Shown: in pieces, positions 16,703-25,607 of the stretch | Layout of the letters: every line of letters begins with the position of its first letter | How positions within the stretch are numbered: the stretch's first letter is position 1 | From: Balneolaceae bacterium | GTDB taxonomy: Bacteria > Bacteroidota > Rhodothermia > Balneolales > Balneolaceae | Direction of reading: 5' to 3' | Assembly (NCBI GenBank): GCA_017640605.1 | Contig: JAEPQH010000026.1 | Coordinates: forward strand, 1-32,443 | Length of the DNA stretch: 32,443 bases | The notes under the pieces: generated by a model | Database searches by the model: none | What the model was told of the DNA's origin: nothing | The model's input: the letters and a program-made list of their open reading frames with translations, nothing else | Translations under genes and position numbers: made by a program

Positions 16703-17566
16703 ATAATCATCGAAACTAGAAGGGATTTTCTAAAGAAAGCAGCCTATTTGACGGCTGGAGCTGCGAGTTTACCGGTACTTGGAGCTGCTTGTTCATCGTC
16801 AGAGCAAACTGTAGAAAAAGAAATTGGAGTTCAACTATGGTCGGTTAGGAATCAATTAGAAGCTGATTTCGAAAAAACTATTGGCGAAATAGCGGCCATT
16901 GGGTTTGATCATGTGGAAGCCTTTGGATTGAGCAATTCGGGTATTTTTCCGGGCCTAATAACTCCGAATCAATACGAGCATGTTGTGAAATCGGCCGGTA
17001 TGCGAATTGCATCGTGCCATAGTAGCTATTTTACCCCCGAAGATGCGCCTACTATTATTGAAGCCGCTAAGCGTTTAGAAACCGATTGGGTGGTAATTGC
17101 CTGGTTGGCTGAAGAGCAACGGACAGGCTATTATCAGCATGCCGAAAATATGAATAAAATCGGTGAGCAGTTTAAGGCAGCCGGAATCGGATTTGGGTAT
17201 CACAATCACGAATTCGAGTTTTTTGAAACAGAAGAAGGAGAGATTCCTCTTGAAATCATGATTGAAAATACCGACCCGGATTTAGTGCATTTTCAAGCTG
17301 ATTTGTATTGGATAAAAAAAGCCGGAGTAGACCCTCTTGGATTTGTAAAAAAATACCCTGGTAGATTTTGTTCATATCATGTGAAGGATGCAGATATAAA
17401 TTTAGATCAAACAACGGTAGGTGAGGGCATCATTGATTTTGAATCCATTTTAAAGGAGAACAAAACAACAGGTATACAATATGTATTTGTTGAAGATGAA
17501 CGCACTGATAGCCCAATTGAAAATGTAAAAAATGGGTATAATCACCTTAAAAGTCTTAATTATTGA
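16703..17566 (+). CDS. Tat-exported sugar phosphate isomerase/epimerase-like TIM-barrel protein, unusual start
   Basis: A xylose isomerase-like TIM-barrel protein (EIGVQLWSVRNQLEADFEKT, then GFDHVEAFG, FGYHNHEFEF, HFQADLYWIKKAG, FCSYHVKDAD, YVFVEDER). The first ATG/GTG/TTG-type codon is TTG at 16748, but the frame is open back to 16694 and those codons encode an obvious Tat signal: ETRRDFLKKAAYLTAGAA, followed by LPVLGAACSSSE, a likely lipobox. Export therefore needs a start upstream of 16748, and only ATA (16703) or ATC (16706, 16709) codons are available. I place the start at 16703. Either a rare start codon is used, or a start mutation has cost the protein its signal. Members are often secreted sugar isomerases or epimerases; the substrate is unknown. 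Confidence 0.8.
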   Translation: MIIETRRDFLKKAAYLTAGAASLPVLGAACSSSEQTVEKEIGVQLWSVRNQLEADFEKTIGEIAAIGFDHVEAFGLSNSGIFPGLITPNQYEHVVKSAGMRIASCHSSYFTPEDAPTIIEAAKRLETDWVVIAWLAEEQRTGYYQHAENMNKIGEQFKAAGIGFGYHNHEFEFFETEEGEIPLEIMIENTDPDLVHFQADLYWIKKAGVDPLGFVKKYPGRFCSYHVKDADINLDQTTVGEGIIDFESILKENKTTGIQYVFVEDERTDSPIENVKNGYNHLKSLNY

Positions 17567-17712
17567 TCGTAGAAAAGTTATGTAAACATATAAGATTGTA
17601 TGTTTTGATCGTTTTCTAATGTTTGTTAATTTCTTCTAATCGTTGTATTGCTTGAGATGATTTAAATCCTTACGATTCAACCACCACTCACATTCACTAT
17701 TATCTTGCTTGT

Positions 17713-18384
17713 ATGAATATTTTAGTTGTTGAAGATGATCCTTCGGTAAGAACACTTGTTAAAGCGGTTCTTGAACATAACGGAAATACCGTGTCTACCG
17801 AGGATACTGTTGCTTCAGGCGAAAAAGCAGCTGTTGAGGGTAATTTTGATATGATTATTCTTGATTTAGGTTTACCCGATGGCGATGGGTACGAATTGTG
17901 TAAAAACATCCGCGATAAAAACGTAATAACACCTGTACTCATCCTTTCTGGCGAACAAGAAGCCGATGTGAAGGTGAAGTGTTTAAGAGTTGGTGCTGAT
18001 GACTATCTCACCAAGCCGTTTAATACCGAGGAATTAATTGCGCGCTTAGAGGCTATTCAGCGTCGAACCGAAGCATCCGGTGATCAGGTGTTATCTTGTG
18101 GTGAACTCAAAGTTGATTTACTAAAAAGAGAATTTATGATCAACTCAGAAAAAGTACAGCTAACCAATAATGAGTTTAATTTACTTGTATATTTTATTAA
18201 GCATAAAAACAAGATTATTACTCAAGAAGAATTAGCAGAAAAAGTATGGGATATTCATTTCGATACTCAAACTAATTATATCAATGTGTATATCAGTTAT
18301 TTACGAAAGAAAATCCGTGAACATACTGAAGTAGATTATATCGAAACGATTCGTAAGAAAGGCTTTACTTTCCGCTGCGAATGA
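17713..18384 (+). CDS. OmpR/PhoB-family response regulator
   Basis: A two-domain transcription regulator. The receiver (1-118) has the acidic pair at 8-9 (VVEDD), phospho-acceptor Asp51 in MIILDLGLPDGDGY, the conserved Ser in LILSGE, and Lys in DDYLTKPFN. A winged-helix DNA-binding domain follows from about residue 130 (LTNNEFNLLVYFIKHKNKII, then YINVYISYLRKKI and YIETIRKKGFTFR). At 223 aa it is standard. No histidine kinase is adjacent, so it is an orphan here. The 146-bp upstream gap shows no feature. A clean terminator follows its stop codon. Confidence 0.93.
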   Translation: MNILVVEDDPSVRTLVKAVLEHNGNTVSTEDTVASGEKAAVEGNFDMIILDLGLPDGDGYELCKNIRDKNVITPVLILSGEQEADVKVKCLRVGADDYLTKPFNTEELIARLEAIQRRTEASGDQVLSCGELKVDLLKREFMINSEKVQLTNNEFNLLVYFIKHKNKIITQEELAEKVWDIHFDTQTNYINVYISYLRKKIREHTEVDYIETIRKKGFTFRCE

Positions 18385-18407
18385 TCGAAAGAAATTAAAC
18401 ACACTTA

Positions 18408-18438
18408 GGCTGTATCGTTTAACGATGCAGCCTTTTTT
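18408..18438 (+). terminator. Rho-independent terminator after the response regulator
   Basis: GGCTGTATCG (18408-18417) and CGATGCAGCC (18423-18432) form a 10-bp stem with one G-T pair and a 5-base TTTAA loop, followed by six T residues (18433-18438). It separates the response regulator from trmH, which starts 12 bases later and so needs its own promoter or read-through. Confidence 0.88.
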
Positions 18439-18449
18439 ATTTCAATAAG

Positions 18450-19133
18450 ATGAATCAAGAATTAGTAAGAGAACTCACCACTTATTTAACGGATTTTATT
18501 TCTGATCAACGTTTACAAAGAATAGATGAAATTCTGGAGAAACGGACAAATTATGTAACCGTAGTACTCGAAGATTTACACAAAGCACACAATGCCAACG
18601 CTGTGCTGAGAAGTTGCGAAGGATTTGGAGTGCAAGACATTCATATCATAGAAAATGAAAATGAGTTTGACGAAGCAGGAACTGTTTCGATTGGTGCGCA
18701 TCAATGGCTTACCTTGCATCGGTACAATACACCTAAGCACGATAACCTTGGAGAATGTTTCTCGAAACTTAGAAAAGAAGGTTACAAGATTATTGCAACT
18801 ACCCCTCATGAGAAGGACTCAAATATTAATGAGCTCAATCTGGATAATAAAATCGCACTGGTTTTTGGAACAGAATTGAACGGGGTTAGTGAACACGTAA
18901 AAGAACAGGCAGATGGTTTTGTGAAAATTCCAATGTATGGATTCAGTGAGAGTTTCAATATTTCAGTGAGTGCGGCTGTTTGTTTGTATGAGTTAACAAC
19001 ACGACTTAGAAACTCAGAAAAAACAATTGCATTAGATGAAGAGTTCAAGGAAGAAATCCGATATCAATGGATAAAGCAGACTATTAAAGCCGGTGATCAG
19101 ATCGTTAATAAGTATTTATCAGAAAAGGGTTAG
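18450..19133 (+). CDS. trmH: tRNA (guanosine-2'-O-)-methyltransferase TrmH
   Basis: A SPOUT-family methyltransferase expected to methylate the 2'-hydroxyl of G18 in tRNA. The three SPOUT motifs are present: NANAVLRSCEGFGVQDIHII (48-67), with the conserved Asn and Arg; IALVFGTELNGVSE (134-147); and IPMYGFSESFNISVSAAVCL (159-178), with the SAM-binding trefoil knot. At 227 aa it is close to E. coli TrmH (229 aa) and lacks the L30e-like N-terminal extension of 23S rRNA methyltransferases of this superfamily. There is no clear ribosome binding site. The stutter tract and repeat array start at its stop codon. Confidence 0.9.
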   Translation: MNQELVRELTTYLTDFISDQRLQRIDEILEKRTNYVTVVLEDLHKAHNANAVLRSCEGFGVQDIHIIENENEFDEAGTVSIGAHQWLTLHRYNTPKHDNLGECFSKLRKEGYKIIATTPHEKDSNINELNLDNKIALVFGTELNGVSEHVKEQADGFVKIPMYGFSESFNISVSAAVCLYELTTRLRNSEKTIALDEEFKEEIRYQWIKQTIKAGDQIVNKYLSEKG

Positions 19134-19267
19134 GAGAAAGGAATAAGGAGAAAGGAATCAGGAGAAAGGAATCAGGAGGAAGGAATCAGGAGGAAGGAGA
19201 AAGGTGAGTTTTGAATTTCGAATAACGATTAACGAATATCGTACGATTGACGACCGACGAAGAATTT
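19134..19267. repeat. Stutter tract of GGAGAAAGGAATCA-type near-repeats
   Basis: Directly after the trmH stop, purine-rich near-repeats (GGAGAAAGGAATCA and GGAGGAAGGAATCA) run to about 19205, followed by TAACGATTAACGAATA-type and CGACCGACGA-type words up to the first hairpin repeat. The same words recur at 23027-23090 and 23285-23360. Non-coding. Confidence 0.8.
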
Positions 19268-19432
19268 CTGTCTGACGGCTAGCGTCAGTCTGACAGATGT
19301 GAGGAGAAAAGTTCTATTGTAGGCAATCTAATAATCACTAGCTAAAAATCCGGGAGTGAACTCCCTGCTTGTTTATGTCTACGATTTTTCCACGATCATA
19401 ATCAAGCAAAGGCTTTAGCCTAGCGATTTGAG
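19268..19432. repeat. Hairpin repeat family 1, copy A
   Basis: A module of about 165 bp. It opens with a CTGTCTGAC...GTCTGACAG hairpin (19268-19296, the most altered of the four), then GAGGAGAAAAG, AGCTAAA, a GGGAGT-GA-ACTCCC hairpin, TACGATT...CCACGATCATAA, and a GGCT-TT-AGCC hairpin flanked by CAAGCAAA and TAGCGATTTGAG. Block order is the same in copies B, C and D. Confidence 0.88.
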
Positions 19433-19546
19433 TTCTTTTAATTAGTATTTTAATGCATTTGTGGCGAAAAAAATTGTGAGAAGGTCTCTCGACAAGCTCG
19501 AGAATCAGAGCAACGGGGGGCGAATAACGAATTACGACCGATTTCT

Positions 19547-19713
19547 CTGTCTGACGGCTTGAGTCCGTCCGACAGATGTGAGGAGAAAAGCATTTTTGTA
19601 GGCAATCCAACAAATATTCGAGCTAAATACCCGGGAGTGAACTCTCTGCTTGTTTATTTCTACGATTCTTCAACGATCATAAGCAAGCAAAGGCGTTAGC
19701 CTAGCGATTTGAG
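19547..19713. repeat. Hairpin repeat family 1, copy B
   Basis: Same block order as copy A, 279 bp downstream in the same orientation. The first hairpin is CTGTCTGACGG, loop CTTGAGT, CCGTCCGACAG, with one central mismatch. The second hairpin has ACTCTC in place of ACTCCC, which a G-T pair tolerates. The 19714-19964 stretch after it holds a GTGGCGAAAA word shared with copies A and C, then TAACGAACAACGA-type stutter, then the S9 peptidase leader. Confidence 0.88.
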
Positions 19714-19964
19714 TTGAAGGTCCACCATTCCGTGTTTTCCTGCTTTTGTGGCGAAAAAGGATCAAGAGAAAGGAAAAAGCCGATTTTCGAATTACGTTTA
19801 ACGAGTAACGAACAACGAACAACGATTCCAATCAACCAAGCCCTTAAGAATCCATCCCGCGATTATGCTACTAGCATAAAATTCACTTCTTTTGCAAAGC
19901 TTCACTTTCAATGAATTTTATTTTTGAGTTACTTCTTGGCAAACTCAAAATATTTATAGCCTAC

Positions 19965-22706
19965 ATGAAATCTAGATTCGTTCTCGCTCTTGCACTTTTG
20001 GTTAGTTTCCCAACCTTATCTTTAGCACAAGGAGTGCTCACTTTCGAAGATGTGATGAAATTTGAAAACATCACTTCCTCTGATATATCCGACAATGGAA
20101 ATTGGTTGGTTTATGGTGTCTGGCCGGACAGGGGCGACGGTCATGTTATAGTGCAATCGGTAAATGGTAATCAAGAGTATCGAATCGATTTAGGCGATAA
20201 TCCTAAGATTTCCTCCAATGAACAATGGGTAGCCGCTCGAAGAAATGTGCCATTAGCCGTTCAGTTGAAGGACAAGAAAAAAGCCCCGAAACCAGGAATG
20301 AGTCTACTTTCAACATCCGATGGTACTATTGCACAATTTGATAGTGTTCGTAGCTTTGAGTTTTCGAATAATGGGGAGTGGCTCGCTTATCATCGTTTAC
20401 AAACCAAAGAGATCGAAGATTTAAAATCGAAAAATAAGCGACTCGGTTCCGAATTTGTGTTACGTGAACTTAATACCGAACAAGAGTATTCTTTCGATTT
20501 TGTGACTGGCTTCGAGTTTGATAGCCTTTCCAACTTTATTGCTTTTTCTGTGATTGATACATCGAATGCCGCCAATGGATTGTATGCTTTTGATCTTAAT
20601 GGCAAAGAAATGATAACTATTCAGCAAACAGAATCCGGATTATTTGGCAACATCACGTGGGAGCCGAAATCCTCAAAACTTGCATTTACTTCGGCATCGT
20701 ATGATTCATCCTTTCAAGAAACAGATGCAGACTTGATGCTGTGGACTTCACGCAATCAAAAACTAGAAACACTGGTATCAGCTGATGATACCGGTAATGA
20801 ATTCGTACTTCGTTCTCGAAATCGATTGACATTCACTCACGATGGCAACCGGTTGTTCTTTGGATTGATGGATAAAGACATGGTAGCACTAGATCAAAAA
20901 GAGGAGGAGAGTAAAGATGAAGAGGAAATCGATATATATGATATCGAAACCATCGTTGACGGTCGTGGATTAGATATTTGGCACGGTGATGATCCCTTAA
21001 TTAAAACGCATGAAATTCAGACATGGAATCGTCGAAAAAATCACCTTTACACTGCTGTTTATCATTTCGGACGTAGAGCAAATTGGGTGCAGTTAGCGGA
21101 TAAAACCGTGCCTGATGTAAGTATTTCGCATAATGCTAGCGTAATTTTGGGCTACAGTAATTTGCCGTATCAAGTCGAACGTACGTGGGATGGAACCTAT
21201 CGCGACTGGTATGTAATTGATTTAAAAACCGGAAATAAAAAACAATTCTTAACAAAGCTTGGTTCGTTTGTTCAACTTTCGCCGGGTGGAAAATATGCTA
21301 CGGTATATCAGGATAAGCACTGGAGGTTATATGATATAAAGAGCGATAAATTCTTAAATCTTACCGAAAGTATAGATAATCCTTTCTATAACGAAGACCA
21401 CGATTACCCAAGTGATGTGCCCGGATACGGAGTTGCGGGGTGGACAGCAAAAGATGCGTCTGTGTTGATCTACGACAAGTTTGACATCTGGAAATTTGAT
21501 ACAAAATCAGGTAATGCAACTAACATTACGGGAGGAAAGGGTAGAGCAGAAAATCGAATTTTCCGAATAGAGCACTTAGAGAATAATTGGGATGCTTTTT
21601 CAGCAAATGAAGAACTATTACTTACCTCATATCACGATTTGAATAAGAACTTCGGATTCTATTCAACGCGAATTAACGATTCTGCTGTGAAGCCGTTGTT
21701 GGAAGAAGACAAGAAATTCACCTTTGTCGAAAAGGCCGAGAATTCTGATGCTATCCTATACAAGCGCGAAGCTTATGATGAATTTCCAAACCTATGGATA
21801 GCAAGCGACCACACATTTAAAGAAGTTGATCAACACACAAACCTCCATTTGGATTTATCGGAAAAGTGGAATTGGGGAAAGGCAGAACTCGTAGATTGGC
21901 TAAGCACTGATGGCACTTACATGCAGGGAGTAGTAATAAAGCCGGATAATTACGATCCGAATAAACGCTACCCGATTATGACCTACTATTATCGATTCTT
22001 CACCAATCGTTTGCACGATTTTAACGAACCAAGAACCAATCACCGACCCGTTTTTGCACAGTATGTCAGTGATGAATATGTGGTTTTCTTACCGGATGTA
22101 CGATTTGAAATTGGTCGACCGGGTTTTGCCGCTACCAAAAGTGTGGTTCCCGGCATCCAGAAATTGGTAGAACTTGGCATTGCTGATCCGGATAAATTGG
22201 GGCTTCACGGGCATTCGTGGAGTGGATATCAAACGGCGTTTATAGTTACCCAAACCGATATTTTTGATGCAGCCGTTTCTGGTGCTCCGGTTAGTAACAT
22301 GACCAGTGCTTATGGCGGTATCCGTTGGGCTTCAGGACTCGCACGAAGTTTTCAGTACGAAAAAACGCAAAGTCGAATCGGGGAGAGCTTAGTTGAAGCT
22401 CCACTTAAATATGTTGAGAACTCTCCGGTCTTTTACGCTGATCAAATCACCACGCCCATGCTCATCCAACACGGCGATGACGATGGCGCGGTGCCTTGGT
22501 ATCAAAGTATCGAAATGTATTTAGCAATGCGTCGTTACGACAAAGATGTGATTTTCTTGCAATACCACGGCGAGCCACATCACCTGCAGCGCTTCGAAAA
22601 CAAACTAGATTATGCCATTCGCATGAAAGAATATTTCGATTACTACCTGAAAGGAGAGGGCGAACCGAAATGGATTATTTCCGGGGAAACCTATCAAGGA
22701 AGGTGA
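19965..22706 (+). CDS. Secreted S9-family (prolyl oligopeptidase-like) peptidase
   Basis: A serine peptidase of the S9 family, exported by the Sec system. The start at 19965 gives a clean signal peptide (MKSRFVLALALLVSFPTLS, cleavage after LAQ); an upstream in-frame ATG at 19911 would bury it. Residues of about 25-600 are a beta-propeller-type domain. The catalytic alpha/beta-hydrolase part has YPIMTYYYRFF, then LGLHGHSWSGYQ with nucleophile Ser751 in GHSWSG (the more usual motif is GxSxGG), Asp in QHGDDDGAVPW, and His in YHGEPHHLQ. At 913 aa it fits the large S9 proteins common in Bacteroidota-type genomes. It stands alone and is flanked on both sides by paired family 1 repeats. Confidence 0.92.
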   Translation: MKSRFVLALALLVSFPTLSLAQGVLTFEDVMKFENITSSDISDNGNWLVYGVWPDRGDGHVIVQSVNGNQEYRIDLGDNPKISSNEQWVAARRNVPLAVQLKDKKKAPKPGMSLLSTSDGTIAQFDSVRSFEFSNNGEWLAYHRLQTKEIEDLKSKNKRLGSEFVLRELNTEQEYSFDFVTGFEFDSLSNFIAFSVIDTSNAANGLYAFDLNGKEMITIQQTESGLFGNITWEPKSSKLAFTSASYDSSFQETDADLMLWTSRNQKLETLVSADDTGNEFVLRSRNRLTFTHDGNRLFFGLMDKDMVALDQKEEESKDEEEIDIYDIETIVDGRGLDIWHGDDPLIKTHEIQTWNRRKNHLYTAVYHFGRRANWVQLADKTVPDVSISHNASVILGYSNLPYQVERTWDGTYRDWYVIDLKTGNKKQFLTKLGSFVQLSPGGKYATVYQDKHWRLYDIKSDKFLNLTESIDNPFYNEDHDYPSDVPGYGVAGWTAKDASVLIYDKFDIWKFDTKSGNATNITGGKGRAENRIFRIEHLENNWDAFSANEELLLTSYHDLNKNFGFYSTRINDSAVKPLLEEDKKFTFVEKAENSDAILYKREAYDEFPNLWIASDHTFKEVDQHTNLHLDLSEKWNWGKAELVDWLSTDGTYMQGVVIKPDNYDPNKRYPIMTYYYRFFTNRLHDFNEPRTNHRPVFAQYVSDEYVVFLPDVRFEIGRPGFAATKSVVPGIQKLVELGIADPDKLGLHGHSWSGYQTAFIVTQTDIFDAAVSGAPVSNMTSAYGGIRWASGLARSFQYEKTQSRIGESLVEAPLKYVENSPVFYADQITTPMLIQHGDDDGAVPWYQSIEMYLAMRRYDKDVIFLQYHGEPHHLQRFENKLDYAIRMKEYFDYYLKGEGEPKWIISGETYQGR

Positions 22707-22796
22707 GGATCAATATTCAATAAGCAATAAGGAATATACAGTGAACATTGTTTGTTGACGAGTGACGAATTATGGCCGACGAACGACGAAGGATTT

Positions 22797-22963
22797 CTGT
22801 CAGACGGCTTGAGCCCGTCTGACAGATGTTTGAGGTGAATAACTTTACTCTAGGCAATCCAATAAAACTTGAGCTAAATACCCGGGAGTGTACTCCCTAC
22901 TTGCTTATGGTTTTGGTTCTTCCACGATCATATCCAAGCAAAGGCTTTAGCCTTAGCGAATTG
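22797..22963. repeat. Hairpin repeat family 1, copy C
   Basis: The first hairpin, CTGTCAGACGG / CCGTCTGACAG, is perfectly paired here over 11 bp, whereas copies B and D keep a central mismatch. Second hairpin GGGAGT-GT-ACTCCC; third AAGGCT-TT-AGCCTT. Same orientation as the other copies. The 22707-22796 lead-in is TGACGAGTGACGA-type stutter. Confidence 0.88.
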
Positions 22964-23096
22964 GTTAGTGACGATTGTGTGTTTTTGTAGCGAAAATAAA
23001 TCATTAGATAGGATTTCTCGATAAACTCTAGAATCAGGAAAAAGGAAATAGGAGAAAGGATCAAGGACGTACGACGAACGAGTTTTCTGTCTGACG

Positions 23097-23250
23097 GCTT
23101 GAGTCCGTCTGACAGATTTTGAGGTGATAAGCTTATACGTGGCAATTCTCCAAACTCGAGCTTAATACCCGGGAGTGAACTCCCTACTTGCTTATGGTTT
23201 TGGTTCTTCCACGATCATAAGCAAGAAAAGGCTTCAGCCTTAGCGATATG
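23097..23250. repeat. Hairpin repeat family 1, copy D
   Basis: First hairpin CTGTCTGACGG, loop CTTGAGT, CCGTCTGACAG, with a central T-T mismatch. Second hairpin GGGAGT-GA-ACTCCC. It lies 300 bp after copy C. The following 23251-23372 stretch is GGAATCAGGAGAAAGG and TAACGATTAACGACTAACGA stutter up to the permease stop codon. Confidence 0.87.
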
Positions 23251-23372
23251 TTTTCGACTATAGCGTGCTTTCGATTCGATAATAGCAACGACAAAGGAAT
23301 CAGGAGAAAGGATCAAGGAGATGTTCGAATAACGATTAACGACTAACGAATAACAATCTACAATTAACCAAA

Positions 23373-25406
23373 TCACTCCTCAACTTCAGTAAAAATATCA
23401 TTCACCTCTTGAATGGCTTCGTTGGTACCAACAAACACCACATGATCTTCGGCCATGATCTCGGTTTTACCTCTGGGCACTACAAATTCTTTATTTCGGA
23501 TCAACGCTGCCACAACACACTCCTGCGGAATGTTGATCTTTTCAATCACCTTACCAACTACTTTGGCTTTAGCCGGCACTTTCATGTCGATTAAGCTTGC
23601 CACGCCATTTTCAATTTCGAATAGATCGGCCACACCAGGACGATCCAGATAATTTTCAACCATCGAAGCAGTTGCCAGCGGGGCACTGATGCATATAATG
23701 CCGTTATCCTCAAGCAACGAGATGTAGGAGGGATCCCGCGCAATCGCAATCACCCGTTTAACGCCCAAACGCTTGGCTTGTAGCGCCATGATGGAATTAC
23801 GTTCGTCATCATTAGTAGCTGCGATAGCTACATCCATTTTACGCGGTTCAACCTGTTCCAGGAGCTCCTGCTTGGTGCCATCACCTGTAAAAACCGGCAC
23901 ATTATAGCGTTCACCCAGCTGTTCGCTTCGCTCTTTATCTTTTTCGATAAAGGTGATCTGATATACCGACGAACGAAATACCATTCGGAATTCATCTTGT
24001 TTCATCAGGCGATCGGCAATATTGCCTCCTAAGTTTCCGCCTCCAATTATTAACACGTTCATTCGTGGCCTCCAGTAAGATTGTAGTTTAATTTTAATGC
24101 GTTCCAGATATTCCGGTAGTCGATCCAATACCTTGCGATTGTTGGGGATCAGGAAGTAGAGTACGATTCCAACAAGGGTTAATCCGAGTCCCAGAATCAG
24201 ACTTTGTGGATCAAGCATGGGGACAAAGAACCAGCAGGAAATAATCCCTAAAATGGGAATAAATGGATATAAAATGATTTTATAGGGTCGCCGAAGATTC
24301 GGCATATTCCGATGCAGCGCGATTACCGTATAATTCACGATACCAATTGCAATCAGATAGCCAAAACTACTGGCTGATGCAAGCACCCGAACCACACCGG
24401 ATGCCCCAAGCACGGCAACCAAGGCTGCACAAACGAATAACGCAATATGTGGGGTTTTAAATTTGGTATGAAGTCGCGCAAAGACCTCCGGAAAGTGTCC
24501 ATCTCGACCCAAAGCAAACAGCACCCGCGAACTTGCTCCCAGAGTTACGCTAAATGCAGATAAACTTGCCATTATCGTGGCGATAATTCCCGCCCAGCGA
24601 CCCCAATCCCCAAATAGTAAATCAGCAACATAAATAAACGGCGTGCTTGTATTGGCCAATTCGGTATAATTAACCACGCCCATCATCACCCAAAGCAGCA
24701 ATACATAAATAACCATTCCCACCAAAAGTGTGATTAAAATGGCCCGGGGAATATTTTTTGCTGGATCAACGATTTCCTCGGCGGCAACGGTGATCAGATC
24801 GAATCCTACATACGAAATATAAATGAGGCCCATGGTTGGTATAAGCGGTCCCCAGCCGTAAGGAGCTATGGGATCGAGATTGGCCGGTTCCACATAAAAA
24901 GCGCCTAAAAGTCCTACGCCAACCAACACAATCAATTCTACGATGTTCATGATGGTGATTACAACCAGTGCTTCAGCTTGACCTCGTAAATTCGTGAGCG
25001 TAAAAAACACAGTAGTGATAAGTACGATTGCAATGACACTAATCTCGGGGAAGAAATAATTTTTGATGGTATAAGCAAAAATCACCACGTAAAGCGAACA
25101 GGCCAACGTGTTTCCGATCCAGAAAAACCAACCGGTTAAAAAAGCAACGGGGCGGGGCAGGGTGCGACTGGTAAACGAATATCCACCGCCCGCAATGGGC
25201 AAGGCTGCTCCGAGTTCGCTGTAGCTAAGTGCGGTAAATAAAGTGAGCAATCCCATCGCCAGGTAAGCGATGATTCCAAGCGGTCCGGCCGACTCTGCCA
25301 CTAAACTGGGCAGCGCGAAAATACCGGGCCCCATCATGGCTCCGATACCAATCATCACGGCCATAAACAGACCAATATTTCGTTTAAATCCGGATTGCTC
25401 CGCCAT
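23373..25406 (-). CDS. APC-family amino acid permease fused to a TrkA/RCK regulatory domain
   Basis: An integral membrane amino-acid/polyamine/organocation transporter. Residues 1 to about 435 hold twelve hydrophobic segments with the APC marks GIGAMMGPGIFALPSL (17-32), SYSELGAALPIAGGGYSF and a later ASSRVLFALGRDGHFPEVFA. From residue 449 a cytoplasmic TrkA-N domain starts (MNVLIIGGGNLGGNIADRL, with the NAD-binding GGGNLGG), followed by VFTGDGTKQELLEQ and a TrkA-C/RCK tail (VVGKVIEKINIPQECVVAAL, VFVGTNEAIQEVNDIF). RCK domains usually gate K+ transporters in response to NAD(H), ATP or ions; here one is fused to an amino-acid permease, which suggests ligand-gated transport. The substrate is unknown. 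No partner gene adjoins it. Confidence 0.9.
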   Translation of the reverse strand: MAEQSGFKRNIGLFMAVMIGIGAMMGPGIFALPSLVAESAGPLGIIAYLAMGLLTLFTALSYSELGAALPIAGGGYSFTSRTLPRPVAFLTGWFFWIGNTLACSLYVVIFAYTIKNYFFPEISVIAIVLITTVFFTLTNLRGQAEALVVITIMNIVELIVLVGVGLLGAFYVEPANLDPIAPYGWGPLIPTMGLIYISYVGFDLITVAAEEIVDPAKNIPRAILITLLVGMVIYVLLLWVMMGVVNYTELANTSTPFIYVADLLFGDWGRWAGIIATIMASLSAFSVTLGASSRVLFALGRDGHFPEVFARLHTKFKTPHIALFVCAALVAVLGASGVVRVLASASSFGYLIAIGIVNYTVIALHRNMPNLRRPYKIILYPFIPILGIISCWFFVPMLDPQSLILGLGLTLVGIVLYFLIPNNRKVLDRLPEYLERIKIKLQSYWRPRMNVLIIGGGNLGGNIADRLMKQDEFRMVFRSSVYQITFIEKDKERSEQLGERYNVPVFTGDGTKQELLEQVEPRKMDVAIAATNDDERNSIMALQAKRLGVKRVIAIARDPSYISLLEDNGIICISAPLATASMVENYLDRPGVADLFEIENGVASLIDMKVPAKAKVVGKVIEKINIPQECVVAALIRNKEFVVPRGKTEIMAEDHVVFVGTNEAIQEVNDIFTEVEE

Positions 25407-25499
25407 ATAGATGCGTTAAAAAATTCACTTCAAAAAATATATCCTAAGGCTAAAGTGCAACCGGAAATATTGGGTGGATAAAACCGATCTCACCCTTGT

Positions 25500-25524
25500 T
25501 CCCTCTCCTACAATAGGAGAGGGA
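25500..25524. repeat. Perfect 11-bp inverted repeat with 3-base loop
   Basis: TCCCTCTCCTA and TAGGAGAGGGA around CAA, upstream of the permease and ahead of the family 2 repeat. CCCTCTCC-type hairpins are common intergenic repeats in this group. It is not followed by a T-run close enough to call a terminator. The remainder of 25407-25607 includes a GGGTCATCCTGAG repeat-like word at 25558-25570 and no gene. Confidence 0.7.
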
Positions 25525-25607
25525 GGTTCCTTTGTGTTTCTAAATTGTGTAAAAAATGGGTCATCCTGAGTGGTAGCGAAGGGTCAACAGAACTTTGAAC
25601 ATCACCA

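Noticed and set aside
19338-23145. Reading frames on the minus strand inside family 1 repeats that translate to similar peptides (RLKPLL-YDRG-type)
   Set aside because: They fall wholly inside the repeat modules, differ in length and start at unrelated points. The shared peptide is a by-product of the repeated DNA, not of a protein family.
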